The notes under the pieces are model-generated. The model was not told the DNA's origin. It saw only the letters and a program-made list of their open reading frames with translations, and made no database searches. Positions 1 to 6,567 of a DNA stretch of 7,868 bases are shown piece after piece (the stretch's first letter is position 1; each line of letters begins with the position of its first letter). The DNA lies in NCBI GenBank assembly GCA_027066355.1, contig JAMONW010000122.1:1-7868 (forward strand), read 5' to 3'. The translations under genes were made by a program, and so were the position numbers. The DNA comes from Campylobacteraceae bacterium (GTDB lineage Bacteria; Campylobacterota; Campylobacteria; Campylobacterales; Sulfurovaceae).

Positions 1-806
1 AAATTTTTATTAATACTTAAATTTATTTTACCCTGAGTATCAAGTTTGTCATAAATAAACTCTTGCTCATTTGCATTTAATGCTGAATTTAGGGCAATTA
101 TTCTAAATATTCTATTGCTATTAAAATTGAGTAAGAGCTTTTTTGTGTGGCTATTTATATAGCTATTTGTGGCAATAAATTCTCTTAAATCTTTTGGTTT
201 CCAAGGCTCTTGACCTCTTGTGTTAATTGCTAAATTTGGCATAGTTAAAAGTGTTTCTAAAACATCGCTATTTGTAGAGTTTAGAGCAATATTTAAAATT
301 GTTGTGGGTGAGTGGGCAATATCTGTATGGTTGTAGTAGTTTTCTCTTTTAAAAAAGCGTTCTATAAAGCTAAGTGCTACATCTCTATTTGAATCACTAT
401 CAAAAAGCCCCTCACTATTCCAACTGTATAGCTTTAGTAGTTTTAAAAAAAGCTCATCACTTAGAGCTTTGCTTTTTAAAAAGCTAATTAAGCGCTCTTG
501 ATTGTTAGAGAGCTTTAGACTCATTAAAAGTGAATTTGGCTTAAGGGTAGAGATGTAGTAGGCTTCAAACTCTTCTAACTTAACATCTGGAATATTTTGT
601 TCATATAAAGTGTATGATAGCTCCTCTTCTATAGGGCTAATTAATGAGCTTAAAACTACTAAATCAATATCTTGATTTTCATATTCAAATATAGCTTTAG
701 CATCATATTTATTTAAAAAATTGTTTATCTCTTGCTTAGAAAAATTTAAAATTTTGCCTAAAAATAGTATTTTTGCACCCTTTGCTTCTAATATGTTTTT
801 TATCAT
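1..806 (-). CDS. SelB-linked hypothetical protein, partial (C-terminus beyond left edge)
   Basis: I do not recognise this as a named gene. The 268 complete codons in view start at the ATG at 806-804, which overlaps the selB stop as ATGA; an AAAAGG ribosome site lies a few bases upstream, so this start is well supported. Residues about 8-90 resemble a BRCT fold: a Gly-Lys strand near the start, an amphipathic helix (KQEINNFLNKY), an acidic stretch with Asp-Ile-Asp-Leu-Val-Val, then an Asn-Ile-Pro-Asp-Val-Lys-Leu-Glu-Glu-Phe segment like the last strand and helix of BRCT domains. The rest is helical and Leu/Asn-rich, with two similar units (IALNSTNSDVLETLL and IALNSALNANEQEFIY) that look like HEAT or leucine-rich-variant repeats. 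No signal peptide or membrane helix is seen. Its position as last visible gene of the selC-selA-selB operon suggests a link to selenoprotein synthesis, but that is inference. The gene is certain; the domain reading is tentative. Confidence 0.85.
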   Translation of the reverse strand, partial: MIKNILEAKGAKILFLGKILNFSKQEINNFLNKYDAKAIFEYENQDIDLVVLSSLISPIEEELSYTLYEQNIPDVKLEEFEAYYISTLKPNSLLMSLKLSNNQERLISFLKSKALSDELFLKLLKLYSWNSEGLFDSDSNRDVALSFIERFFKRENYYNHTDIAHSPTTILNIALNSTNSDVLETLLTMPNLAINTRGQEPWKPKDLREFIATNSYINSHTKKLLLNFNSNRIFRIIALNSALNANEQEFIYDKLDTQGKINLSINKN

Positions 807-2629
807 AATAGCCTTTTATTTCCCTCTTTTTTAATATCGCTAAATTTATCTAAGTATTCAAGATATGCTACTAAATATTTGCGACTTATTGGGTAGTATA
901 ATTTAAACATAGATATATCAATATAGCCATCTTTTTTAATAATTTCTCTTAGCTTTTGCATTAAATTTGTAAGAGTTAGAGTATCTATAAAAAGGTTATG
1001 CGATAGGCGAGTTACTTTTTTGGCTTTTGTTAGGCTCTTTAGAGCGTTATCGCCTAATTTTTTATCTATATCTAAAGAGTCATATATATTATATGGAGCT
1101 TGTGGGGTAATATTATCATTTTTTAGGATAGTATATATTTTATCTTCTATAATTTTTTCTAAATTATCCTCTTTTATATCGCTTTTTTTATAGATATTAT
1201 TCTCTTTTGTTAAAAAGCCATTTTTCTCAAGCATATTGAGTGTAACTTGAGCTAAATTTGGGCTAACCCACTTTAATTTATCTTCTATGCTTTTAGCTGA
1301 AAGCATTGCATATTGGTTTTTTGTGTAGATATTTTTTATATAATTTTTTAATTGTTCAATTGTTTGTGTTGGGTAAATTACTAAATTTTGCTCATCTATA
1401 AAGATATTATCAATCTCTTTAGCAACATCAAGTGCCTCTTGATGGCTTAAGTTAAAGCGCTGCATTGATGAAATTAACCCAAATCCTTTTTTGTGAGCAT
1501 CTATTAAAATCTCAAATGCAGTTTTGAAATCTTTGCTATTTAGTGCTTCTAAAAGAGGAAGTTTTTTTCGCTTTTTTAAAGGCTCATTTATGGCATTTAG
1601 CACTTTTCCCCCAGCTATTACTCGATTTTTAAAAGTTATAATAAAAGGTTCATCAAAAATAGCATAAACTTTCTCTTTAAACTCTATTTTTGCGAAACCA
1701 CTACTAGCTTTTTTTTGATTATATAGCAAAATTTTTGCTTCTATTTGCTTTGTGCCTATATGAAAATTAACAATACTATTGTGGTGAATTTTATGATTTA
1801 GTATAGATTCAAAATAGATATCTATTGTATTAAAGCCTCTAATATAGCCCTTTTTGGTAATCAACATACCCTTTTGTATAGGCTTTTTAATATTTGCTAA
1901 ATTAATTGCCACTCTTTGAGATATTGTAGCTTTGCTTACATCTTTTTCATGAACTTGCAAATTTTTAACTGTTGCTTGGCTTTGAAGTTCGCTTATAAAG
2001 ATTCTATCGCCAATATTTAGCTCTCCATCTAAAATTGTGCCTGTAACTACAACTCCAGCGCCTCTTATACTAAAGCTTCTATCTATATAATATCTAAATA
2101 AATTGTTGCTTTTTTTAAGCTGTTTTGGTAGAGTAAAAATAGTGTTTTTTAAGTTTTGTATTGAGTTTTTATCATAAATTGAAGTTGGCACTATGGCATA
2201 GATATTTAGGTTTTTAAGCTCTTTTATATAGCTTTTAACCACTTTTTCTTGGGCTTTTAGAGTAGGGGTATCAACTAAATCGGCTTTTGTTAGAGCTATT
2301 ACTATATTTTTAACTTTTAAAAGATTTAATATCTCTAAATGCTCTTTTGTTTGTGGCATTAAGCCCTCTTTTGCATCAACTACTACTAAACTTGCATCAA
2401 AGCCAAAAGCTCCCGCAATCATATTTTTAACCAGCTTTTCATGCCCTGGAACATCAATAAAAGCTACATTTATTCCATTTTGCTCCATATTAGAGAAACT
2501 TAGCTCTATTGTAATGCCTCTTTTTTGCTCCTCTTTTAGAGTATCGCCCTCAAAACCAGTTAGTGCTTTTATGAGGGCTGTTTTTCCGTGGTCAATATGC
2601 CCTGCTGTCCCAACTATGATATGCTTCAT
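803..2629 (-). CDS. selB: Selenocysteine-specific translation elongation factor SelB
   Basis: SelB is the cytoplasmic GTPase that binds Sec-tRNA-Sec and the SECIS hairpin of selenoprotein mRNAs and delivers Sec at in-frame UGA codons. The 608-residue product has the family's usual length (E. coli SelB is 614). Visible motifs are G1 GHIDHGKT (10-17), G2 RGITIEL (37-43), G3 DVPGH (59-63) and G4 TKAD (114-117). EF-Tu-like beta-barrel domains follow from about 170 to 335, with FSIRGAGVVVTGTI typical of domain 2. The C-terminal part, about 420-608, is the SelB-type winged-helix region, which in the family binds SECIS RNA and includes an EDKLKWVSP segment. The start ATG overlaps the selA stop as ATGA, with an AAAAAGG site inside the end of selA, so translation is probably coupled. 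The stop likewise overlaps the next gene. No residue looks missing. Function is very secure from motifs plus adjacency to selA and selC. Confidence 0.98.
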   Translation of the reverse strand: MKHIIVGTAGHIDHGKTALIKALTGFEGDTLKEEQKRGITIELSFSNMEQNGINVAFIDVPGHEKLVKNMIAGAFGFDASLVVVDAKEGLMPQTKEHLEILNLLKVKNIVIALTKADLVDTPTLKAQEKVVKSYIKELKNLNIYAIVPTSIYDKNSIQNLKNTIFTLPKQLKKSNNLFRYYIDRSFSIRGAGVVVTGTILDGELNIGDRIFISELQSQATVKNLQVHEKDVSKATISQRVAINLANIKKPIQKGMLITKKGYIRGFNTIDIYFESILNHKIHHNSIVNFHIGTKQIEAKILLYNQKKASSGFAKIEFKEKVYAIFDEPFIITFKNRVIAGGKVLNAINEPLKKRKKLPLLEALNSKDFKTAFEILIDAHKKGFGLISSMQRFNLSHQEALDVAKEIDNIFIDEQNLVIYPTQTIEQLKNYIKNIYTKNQYAMLSAKSIEDKLKWVSPNLAQVTLNMLEKNGFLTKENNIYKKSDIKEDNLEKIIEDKIYTILKNDNITPQAPYNIYDSLDIDKKLGDNALKSLTKAKKVTRLSHNLFIDTLTLTNLMQKLREIIKKDGYIDISMFKLYYPISRKYLVAYLEYLDKFSDIKKEGNKRLL

Positions 2630-3957
2630 TTAAGCACCTTTTTAGCAACACTTACTACATACTCCTCTTGCTCTGGTAGAATACATCTAACATCAAGCAA
2701 AAACTTATCATCTTCTATGCGTCCAATTATATCTTTTTCTCTAAAGGCTTTCTCTAGTGTTGTAGCTTTGCCATTTAGTTGCAGAGCAATAGATGGAAAA
2801 CTTCTATTTGGCAAAGTGCCACCACCCATAAAAGTTGTAGTTTGCACTACTTGGCAACCATCAATTTGTTTTGCTAAAGTTTTTGCTCTTTTTTCTAACT
2901 CTTCTAAAGAGGTAAAGAGCATATTTAGCGTTGGAATTAGTTTGTAATTCTCTTCTAAATAGGCTTTTATTGTTTCTTCTAATATGCTTAGTGTTATCTT
3001 ATCAACTCTTAGCATTCTTAGTAGTTGATTTTTTTTAAGTTTTGTAATTAACTCTTTTTTACCAGCAATAATTCCAGCTTGAACGCTTCCAAAAAGTTTA
3101 TCACCACTAAAGCTAATAAGACTTGGATTACTTTGTAAAATTTTGCTAATTGGCTCTTCTTGGTTACTTAGGTTAAAAGGTAAGGTTGGTATATAGCCAC
3201 TGCCCAAATCATAATAATCAAGCAAGTTATATTTAGTAGCAAGTTTTTTAATTTCGTTAAAATTTACTTCGGCAGAAAACCCCTCAATTGAGTAGTTTGA
3301 TTTATGCACTTTCATAAGCATAGTTGAATTTTCGTTTATGTTGCACTCATAATCACTAAGCTTTGTTTTATTTGTAGCTCCAACTTCCTTTAAAATTGCA
3401 CCACTATTTGCCATAACTTCAGGTATTCTAAAACTACCTCCAATCTCTACAAGCTCTCCTCTTGAAACTATAACCTCTTTATCTTTGGCAAAGGTATTAA
3501 GCACCAAAAATACGGCACTTGCATTATTATTTACAACTAATACATCTTCTACACCCAAAAGCGTTTTTAGATGTTTACTTACATGCTCATATCTTTCACC
3601 TCTTCTTCCCTCTTTTTGATTATACTCTAAATTAGAGTAACTGCAAATTACCTTAGAAGCCCTATCTAAAACCTCTTTGCTAATTAAACTTCTGCCCATA
3701 TTTGTATGCAGTATTATGCCAGTTGCATTAATTAGAGGCTTTAGAGAGGGTTTAAGTAGCTCTTGATACTCTTTTTTAACCATTTTTATTAGCTTATCTT
3801 GGCTAAAACTATCTATTTTCCCAGTTAAAATATTAGCTCTTAAATGTTCTATTTGCTCTTTTGCAATTTTAGTTAATAATTTTTTATTTAAGCCGTTAAA
3901 ATCAGGGTAATTTATAAATTTATCTATTTTTGGTAGTTTTTTTAGAAGTTGTTTCAT
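2626..3957 (-). CDS. selA: L-seryl-tRNA(Sec) selenium transferase SelA
   Basis: SelA is the PLP-dependent enzyme that converts Ser-tRNA-Sec to Sec-tRNA-Sec using selenophosphate made by SelD. The 443-residue protein begins with the SelA N-terminal helical region (LLKKLPKIDKFI). It then shows the signature stretch PLINATGIILHTNMGRS (about 74-90), the Gly-Arg-Arg-Gly-Glu-Arg-Tyr motif (118-123), VNNNASAVFL (142-151), and FSGDKLFGSVQAG, in which Lys287 is the expected PLP Schiff-base lysine. The C-terminal part has the GGGTLP (378-383) and RIEDDKFLLDVR (413-424) motifs of the family. The ATG at 3957-3955 is preceded by AAGGA about 5 bases upstream. It lies 36 bases after the CCA end of selC, with no intrinsic terminator between, so selC and selA may share a transcript. 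The stop overlaps the selB start. The length is normal and no defect is seen. Confidence 0.98.
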   Translation of the reverse strand: MKQLLKKLPKIDKFINYPDFNGLNKKLLTKIAKEQIEHLRANILTGKIDSFSQDKLIKMVKKEYQELLKPSLKPLINATGIILHTNMGRSLISKEVLDRASKVICSYSNLEYNQKEGRRGERYEHVSKHLKTLLGVEDVLVVNNNASAVFLVLNTFAKDKEVIVSRGELVEIGGSFRIPEVMANSGAILKEVGATNKTKLSDYECNINENSTMLMKVHKSNYSIEGFSAEVNFNEIKKLATKYNLLDYYDLGSGYIPTLPFNLSNQEEPISKILQSNPSLISFSGDKLFGSVQAGIIAGKKELITKLKKNQLLRMLRVDKITLSILEETIKAYLEENYKLIPTLNMLFTSLEELEKRAKTLAKQIDGCQVVQTTTFMGGGTLPNRSFPSIALQLNGKATTLEKAFREKDIIGRIEDDKFLLDVRCILPEQEEYVVSVAKKVLK

Positions 3958-3974
3958 AATTTTCCTTTTTGTAT

Positions 3975-3989
3975 GTCTAAACCTTAGAC
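3975..3989 (-). other. Small perfect hairpin between selC and selA
   Basis: On the minus strand GTCTAA, loop GGT, TTAGAC forms a 6-bp stem with a 3-base loop. It starts 4 bases after the selC CCA and ends before the selA ribosome site. It is not followed by a T-run, so it is not a standard intrinsic terminator. It could mark a 3' processing point for the tRNA or the 5' end of the selA message. At 6 bp it could also be chance. Confidence 0.4.
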
Positions 3990-3993
3990 TATT

Positions 3994-4093
3994 TGGCGAG
4001 AGGGTGGAGGAATCGAACCTCCCTTTGGATAGTCAACTACCCAAACGACCGGATTTGAAGTCCGCGGTGTCCACCAGGATCACATACCCCCCG
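3994..4093 (-). tRNA. selC: tRNA-Sec (anticodon UCA)
   Basis: This is the selenocysteine tRNA that suppresses UGA. Read on the minus strand, it ends with an encoded CCA (3996-3994) after a G discriminator (3997). The anticodon loop CTTCAAA matches that of E. coli selC; anticodon TCA lies at 4058-4056. The T arm is GGAGG-TTCGATT-CCTCC. A very long extra arm has a 9-bp stem (TTTGGGTAG with CTATCCAAA, one G-T pair) closed by TTGA, and the D arm is long with a 4-base TGGT loop. These are hallmarks of bacterial tRNA-Sec. The 5' end is uncertain by one base. Starting at C4093 gives seven contiguous acceptor pairs (two G-U) after a C-C mismatch at the first position; starting at G4092 gives six pairs and then mismatches. 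The D stem needs a bulged A. It lies directly upstream of selA, which supports the call. Confidence 0.96.
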
Positions 4094-4104
4094 TTCGTGA
4101 TAAA

Positions 4105-4110
4105 ATTGTA
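4105..4110 (-). promoter_or_regulatory. Candidate -10 box for the selC-selA-selB operon
   Basis: The minus strand reads TACAAT, preceded by TTGT, ending about 11 bases before the tRNA 5' end. That would place transcription start a few bases before the mature tRNA. No convincing -35 is seen, which is common in Campylobacterota promoters. An alternative minus-strand -10, TATAAT, lies at 4160-4155 and would give a leader of roughly 50 bases. Confidence 0.4.
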
Positions 4111-4140
4111 ACAAAAAGAGGGTTAAAAGCAGGTTATTGG

Positions 4141-4146
4141 TATAAT
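4141..4146 (+). promoter_or_regulatory. Candidate -10 box for mrp
   Basis: A perfect TATAAT hexamer sits 33 bases before the mrp ATG, predicting a leader of about 25-30 bases. No clear -35 is present at 16-18 bases upstream. The region is shared with the divergent selC operon, so the two promoters are nearly back to back. Confidence 0.5.
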
Positions 4147-4179
4147 TCTATATAATTATACAATATATAAAGGTTACTT

Positions 4180-5259
4180 ATGAAACAAAAAATAGAAGAA
4201 ATATTATCTCAAGTTATATATCCTGGGTTTAATAAAAGTATAATAGATTTTAATTTTTTAAAAGATATAGAAGTAAAAGATAATAGTGATGTTACAATAT
4301 TTTTAGATATTCCAAGCTCATCAAATGATATTGCAAAGCAGTTAGCAGATGAGATAAAAGCGAGATTAAAAAGTTTAAATTTAAACTTAAAAGTTAGCAT
4401 TTCTCAGCCAAAACCACCACGCCAAACAAGTTCAAATGGCAAAAATGTATTACCAGATATTGCCAATTTTGTAATGGTAAGTAGTGGAAAAGGTGGGGTT
4501 GGTAAATCTACAACAACAGTAAATTTAGCAATAGCTCTTGCAAAGCAAGGTAAGAGAGTAGGGCTACTTGATGCTGATGTGTATGGTCCAAATATTCCTA
4601 GAATGATGGGGATTGAAGGAGTTGAACCTGTCTTTTTAGGAAAAACAATAAAGCCAATTATTGCGCATGATGTTCAGGTAATGTCTATTGGCTCTTTAAT
4701 TGCAAGAGGAGCTAGTTTAATATGGAAAGGAGCAATGGTAACTCAAGCGCTTGAGCAGATGCTTGAAGACATTAAGTGGAATAAGCTTGATGTATTGCTT
4801 TTTGATATGCCTCCAGGGACTGGAGATGCACAATTAGCTCTTGCTCAAAGTTTGCCTGTAACTGCTGGGGTATGTGTTACAACACCTCAAAAAGTAGCTC
4901 TTGATGATACAATTAGAAGCCTTGATATGTTTAAGAGTATTCATATTCCAATAGCTGGAATAGTAGAGAATATGAGTGGTTTTATATGCCCTGAGAGTGG
5001 AAAGGAGTATGATATTTTTGGTAAAGGGACAACTGCTCCATTGGTAGAGCATTTTCAAACCCAGCTTTTAACACAAGTTCCAATTGAAATTGCAATTAGG
5101 GAGGGTGGAGATGCAGGAATGCCAATAGTTGCTCTTGCTCCAGATAGTCAAAGTGCTAAGTGTTATTTTGAAGCGGCTAGTAAGTTGTGGAAATTTTTAC
5201 AAAAAGTAAATGAAGATGGTGGCGTAGACAATAGTGCAATTCAGCCTACTATTTTTTGA
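4180..5259 (+). CDS. mrp: Mrp/ApbC-family Fe-S cluster carrier ATPase
   Basis: Cytoplasmic P-loop NTPase of the Mrp/ApbC/NBP35 family, which carries or assembles Fe-S clusters for target apoproteins. The 359 residues start with a MIP18 (DUF59)-type domain (about 1-75), then a Gln/Pro/Ser/Asn linker, then the ATPase domain. The deviant Walker A GKGGVGKS is at 103-110, followed by LLDADVYGPNIPRMMG (129-144) and a Walker B-like LLFDMPPGTGD (206-216). The segment IVENMSGFIC at 261-270 is where relatives such as E. coli Mrp carry a CxxC that binds the cluster between two subunits. Here it reads CPESG, so the second cysteine is serine. ATG at 4180 has AAAGG six bases upstream. The gene is monocistronic as far as can be seen and divergent from the selC operon. 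An intrinsic terminator was not found after the stop. Fe-S work in the cell is broad, so the neighbourhood alone does not tie it to selenium. Confidence 0.95.
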   Translation: MKQKIEEILSQVIYPGFNKSIIDFNFLKDIEVKDNSDVTIFLDIPSSSNDIAKQLADEIKARLKSLNLNLKVSISQPKPPRQTSSNGKNVLPDIANFVMVSSGKGGVGKSTTTVNLAIALAKQGKRVGLLDADVYGPNIPRMMGIEGVEPVFLGKTIKPIIAHDVQVMSIGSLIARGASLIWKGAMVTQALEQMLEDIKWNKLDVLLFDMPPGTGDAQLALAQSLPVTAGVCVTTPQKVALDDTIRSLDMFKSIHIPIAGIVENMSGFICPESGKEYDIFGKGTTAPLVEHFQTQLLTQVPIEIAIREGGDAGMPIVALAPDSQSAKCYFEAASKLWKFLQKVNEDGGVDNSAIQPTIF

Positions 5260-5332
5260 TTAAGCAAATAGGTAATAGTTGTGTGTATTCCCTCTTTTGG
5301 AGCTTCTCTTAAGTAAAAGATAAAAAATATTT

Positions 5333-5340
5333 GCTATACT
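5333..5340 (+). promoter_or_regulatory. Candidate extended -10 promoter for the transglutaminase/yedF operon
   Basis: TGC followed by TATACT is a good extended -10 element, about 120 bases before the ATG of the first gene. Transcription would start near 5347 and include the two stem-loops that follow. No matching -35 is seen. A start closer to the gene, from the AT-rich stretch around 5441-5450, cannot be excluded. Confidence 0.5.
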
Positions 5341-5362
5341 TTTATTACTTAAATTTCTAAAG

Positions 5363-5418
5363 GCTCAAGGTTTGAGCAGACAATAAGAAGAGAAATTTTA
5401 TACTTCATTATCTGTCCT
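5363..5418 (+). promoter_or_regulatory. Structured 5' leader: two adjacent stem-loops
   Basis: The first element is a perfect 6-bp hairpin, GCTCAA-GGT-TTGAGC (5363-5377). One base later a longer arm starts: GACAATAAGAAG (5379-5390) pairs with CTTCATTATCTGTC (5403-5416), giving twelve pairs with two single-base bulges on the 3' side and a 12-base AT-rich loop. Neither is followed by a T-run directly, so terminator function is doubtful. I do not match it to a known riboswitch class. It could be a regulatory leader or a small RNA; the pairing is seen, the role is inferred. The rest of the gap between mrp and this operon shows nothing recognisable. Confidence 0.4.
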
Positions 5419-5461
5419 TTCCATAAAAGATTTAAGTTAATTTTTTATATTGGAGAAAATT

Positions 5462-6565
5462 ATGAGAAAAAATTTATTGTTAAGTTTAGGTTTGTCAGCT
5501 ATTTTGGCTACTTCTTTATTTGCACAAGAGGATGTTCGTAAATTTAAGGTGCATTACCATTTTGATATAAAATATTCTGATTCAAAAGAGTATCCTGCTA
5601 AGCTTTGGAATCCAATGCCTTTTAATAGCAATTATCAGCAAGTTAAAGAGTTAAGTTTTAGTGGGAATTATGATAAATTTAATATCAATAGAGAAAATAT
5701 TTATAATGCAAATACATTTTATGCTAAATGGGGCAAAGATAAAAAGAGAAAAACTTTAGATATTGATATGATTATAGAAACAAAAAATATAAGTGTTCCT
5801 ATAGATGTGATTAAAAAGGCAAGTGCAAAAAATTTGCCAATTCCTGATGATGTTAAGTTGTATTTAAAAGCAACTACACATATTCCAACAGATGGTATTA
5901 TAAAAGCTTTGGCTAATAAAATTACAGCGGGTAAAAATGATAGATTTGAAAAAGTAAAAGCAATTTATGATTGGTGCACTGCACATACATTTAGAGATAA
6001 AAAAGTTGTAGGTTGTGGTAAAGGTGATGTTGGAAAAATAGTTACACAAAAAGAGGTAGAAGATGCCTATAAAAATGGTTATTATGGTGGAAAATGCACA
6101 GATTTAAGTTCACTTTTTACAGCACTTGTCAGAGCAGCTGGTATTCCTGCTAGAGAAGTTTTTGGTATAAGACTTGGTAAAAGCTATTTCTCTAAAGCAT
6201 TAGGTAAAAGTGATGATAAAGGATTTGCAAATATTACAACTTGGCAACATTGTAGAGCGCAGTATTATATTCCAGGAGCTGGTTGGATACCAGCAGACCC
6301 AGCAGATATAACTAAATTAGAGTTGGTAGAGGGGTTAAAATATAATGATCCTAAAGTGCAGAAGTTAAAAGAGAAATATCTTCATAGCTGGGAGATGAAT
6401 TGGGTAGGATTTAATACTGCAAGAGATTTTATACTCTATCCAAAGCCAGAACAGTATCCTTTAAATATGTTTGGTTATCCATATGCTGAGGTTGATGGAG
6501 ATGTTTTAAATTATTACAATCCAAAAGAGTTTAGTTATACTATTAGCTCACAAGAGATAAAGTAG
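5462..6565 (+). CDS. Secreted transglutaminase-like (papain-fold) protein
   Basis: Exported protein with a transglutaminase-like core. ATG at 5462 is chosen over the in-frame TTG at 5450 because TTGGAG there is the ribosome site (GGAG, six bases before the ATG). The 367 residues begin with a Sec signal peptide (MRKN, hydrophobic segment, cleavage likely after SLFA, residue 21). The middle holds a beta-rich N-terminal region, then the core: Gly-Gly-Lys-Cys-Thr-Asp-Leu with Cys212, WQHCRAQYY with His263, and PADPAD with Asp279, the expected Cys-His-Asp triad. An AGIPAREV segment (225-232) is typical of the superfamily. Cleavage, cross-linking and cell-wall roles are all possible; the substrate cannot be read from sequence. 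The mature protein also has Cys172, Cys185 and Cys264. It heads a group with the TusA-MerT fusion 2 bases downstream, so it is probably cotranscribed with it. Confident on the fold, not on the function. Confidence 0.88.
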   Translation: MRKNLLLSLGLSAILATSLFAQEDVRKFKVHYHFDIKYSDSKEYPAKLWNPMPFNSNYQQVKELSFSGNYDKFNINRENIYNANTFYAKWGKDKKRKTLDIDMIIETKNISVPIDVIKKASAKNLPIPDDVKLYLKATTHIPTDGIIKALANKITAGKNDRFEKVKAIYDWCTAHTFRDKKVVGCGKGDVGKIVTQKEVEDAYKNGYYGGKCTDLSSLFTALVRAAGIPAREVFGIRLGKSYFSKALGKSDDKGFANITTWQHCRAQYYIPGAGWIPADPADITKLELVEGLKYNDPKVQKLKEKYLHSWEMNWVGFNTARDFILYPKPEQYPLNMFGYPYAEVDGDVLNYYNPKEFSYTISSQEIK

Positions 6566-6567
6566 TT

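Noticed and set aside
2588..2947. Open frame of 119 codons on the plus strand
   Set aside because: It lies antisense within selA and the selB start, both of which have clear family motifs; its composition is that of a reading-frame shadow and there is no ribosome site.
4209..4400. Minus-strand open frame inside mrp
   Set aside because: It is antisense to the conserved Mrp N-terminal domain, with no ribosome site or recognisable motif. The same applies to short frames at 4834-5058, 5864-6049, 7147-7368 and 7431-7622.
5260..5332. Intrinsic terminator after mrp
   Set aside because: No GC-rich stem followed by a T-run is present; only AT-rich sequence without clear pairing was found.
5450..5461. 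TTG start for the transglutaminase-like gene
   Set aside because: The TTG overlaps the GGAG ribosome site; the ATG at 5462 has correct spacing and gives a proper signal peptide. The same reasoning rejects TTG at 7151 for the MerP-like gene.
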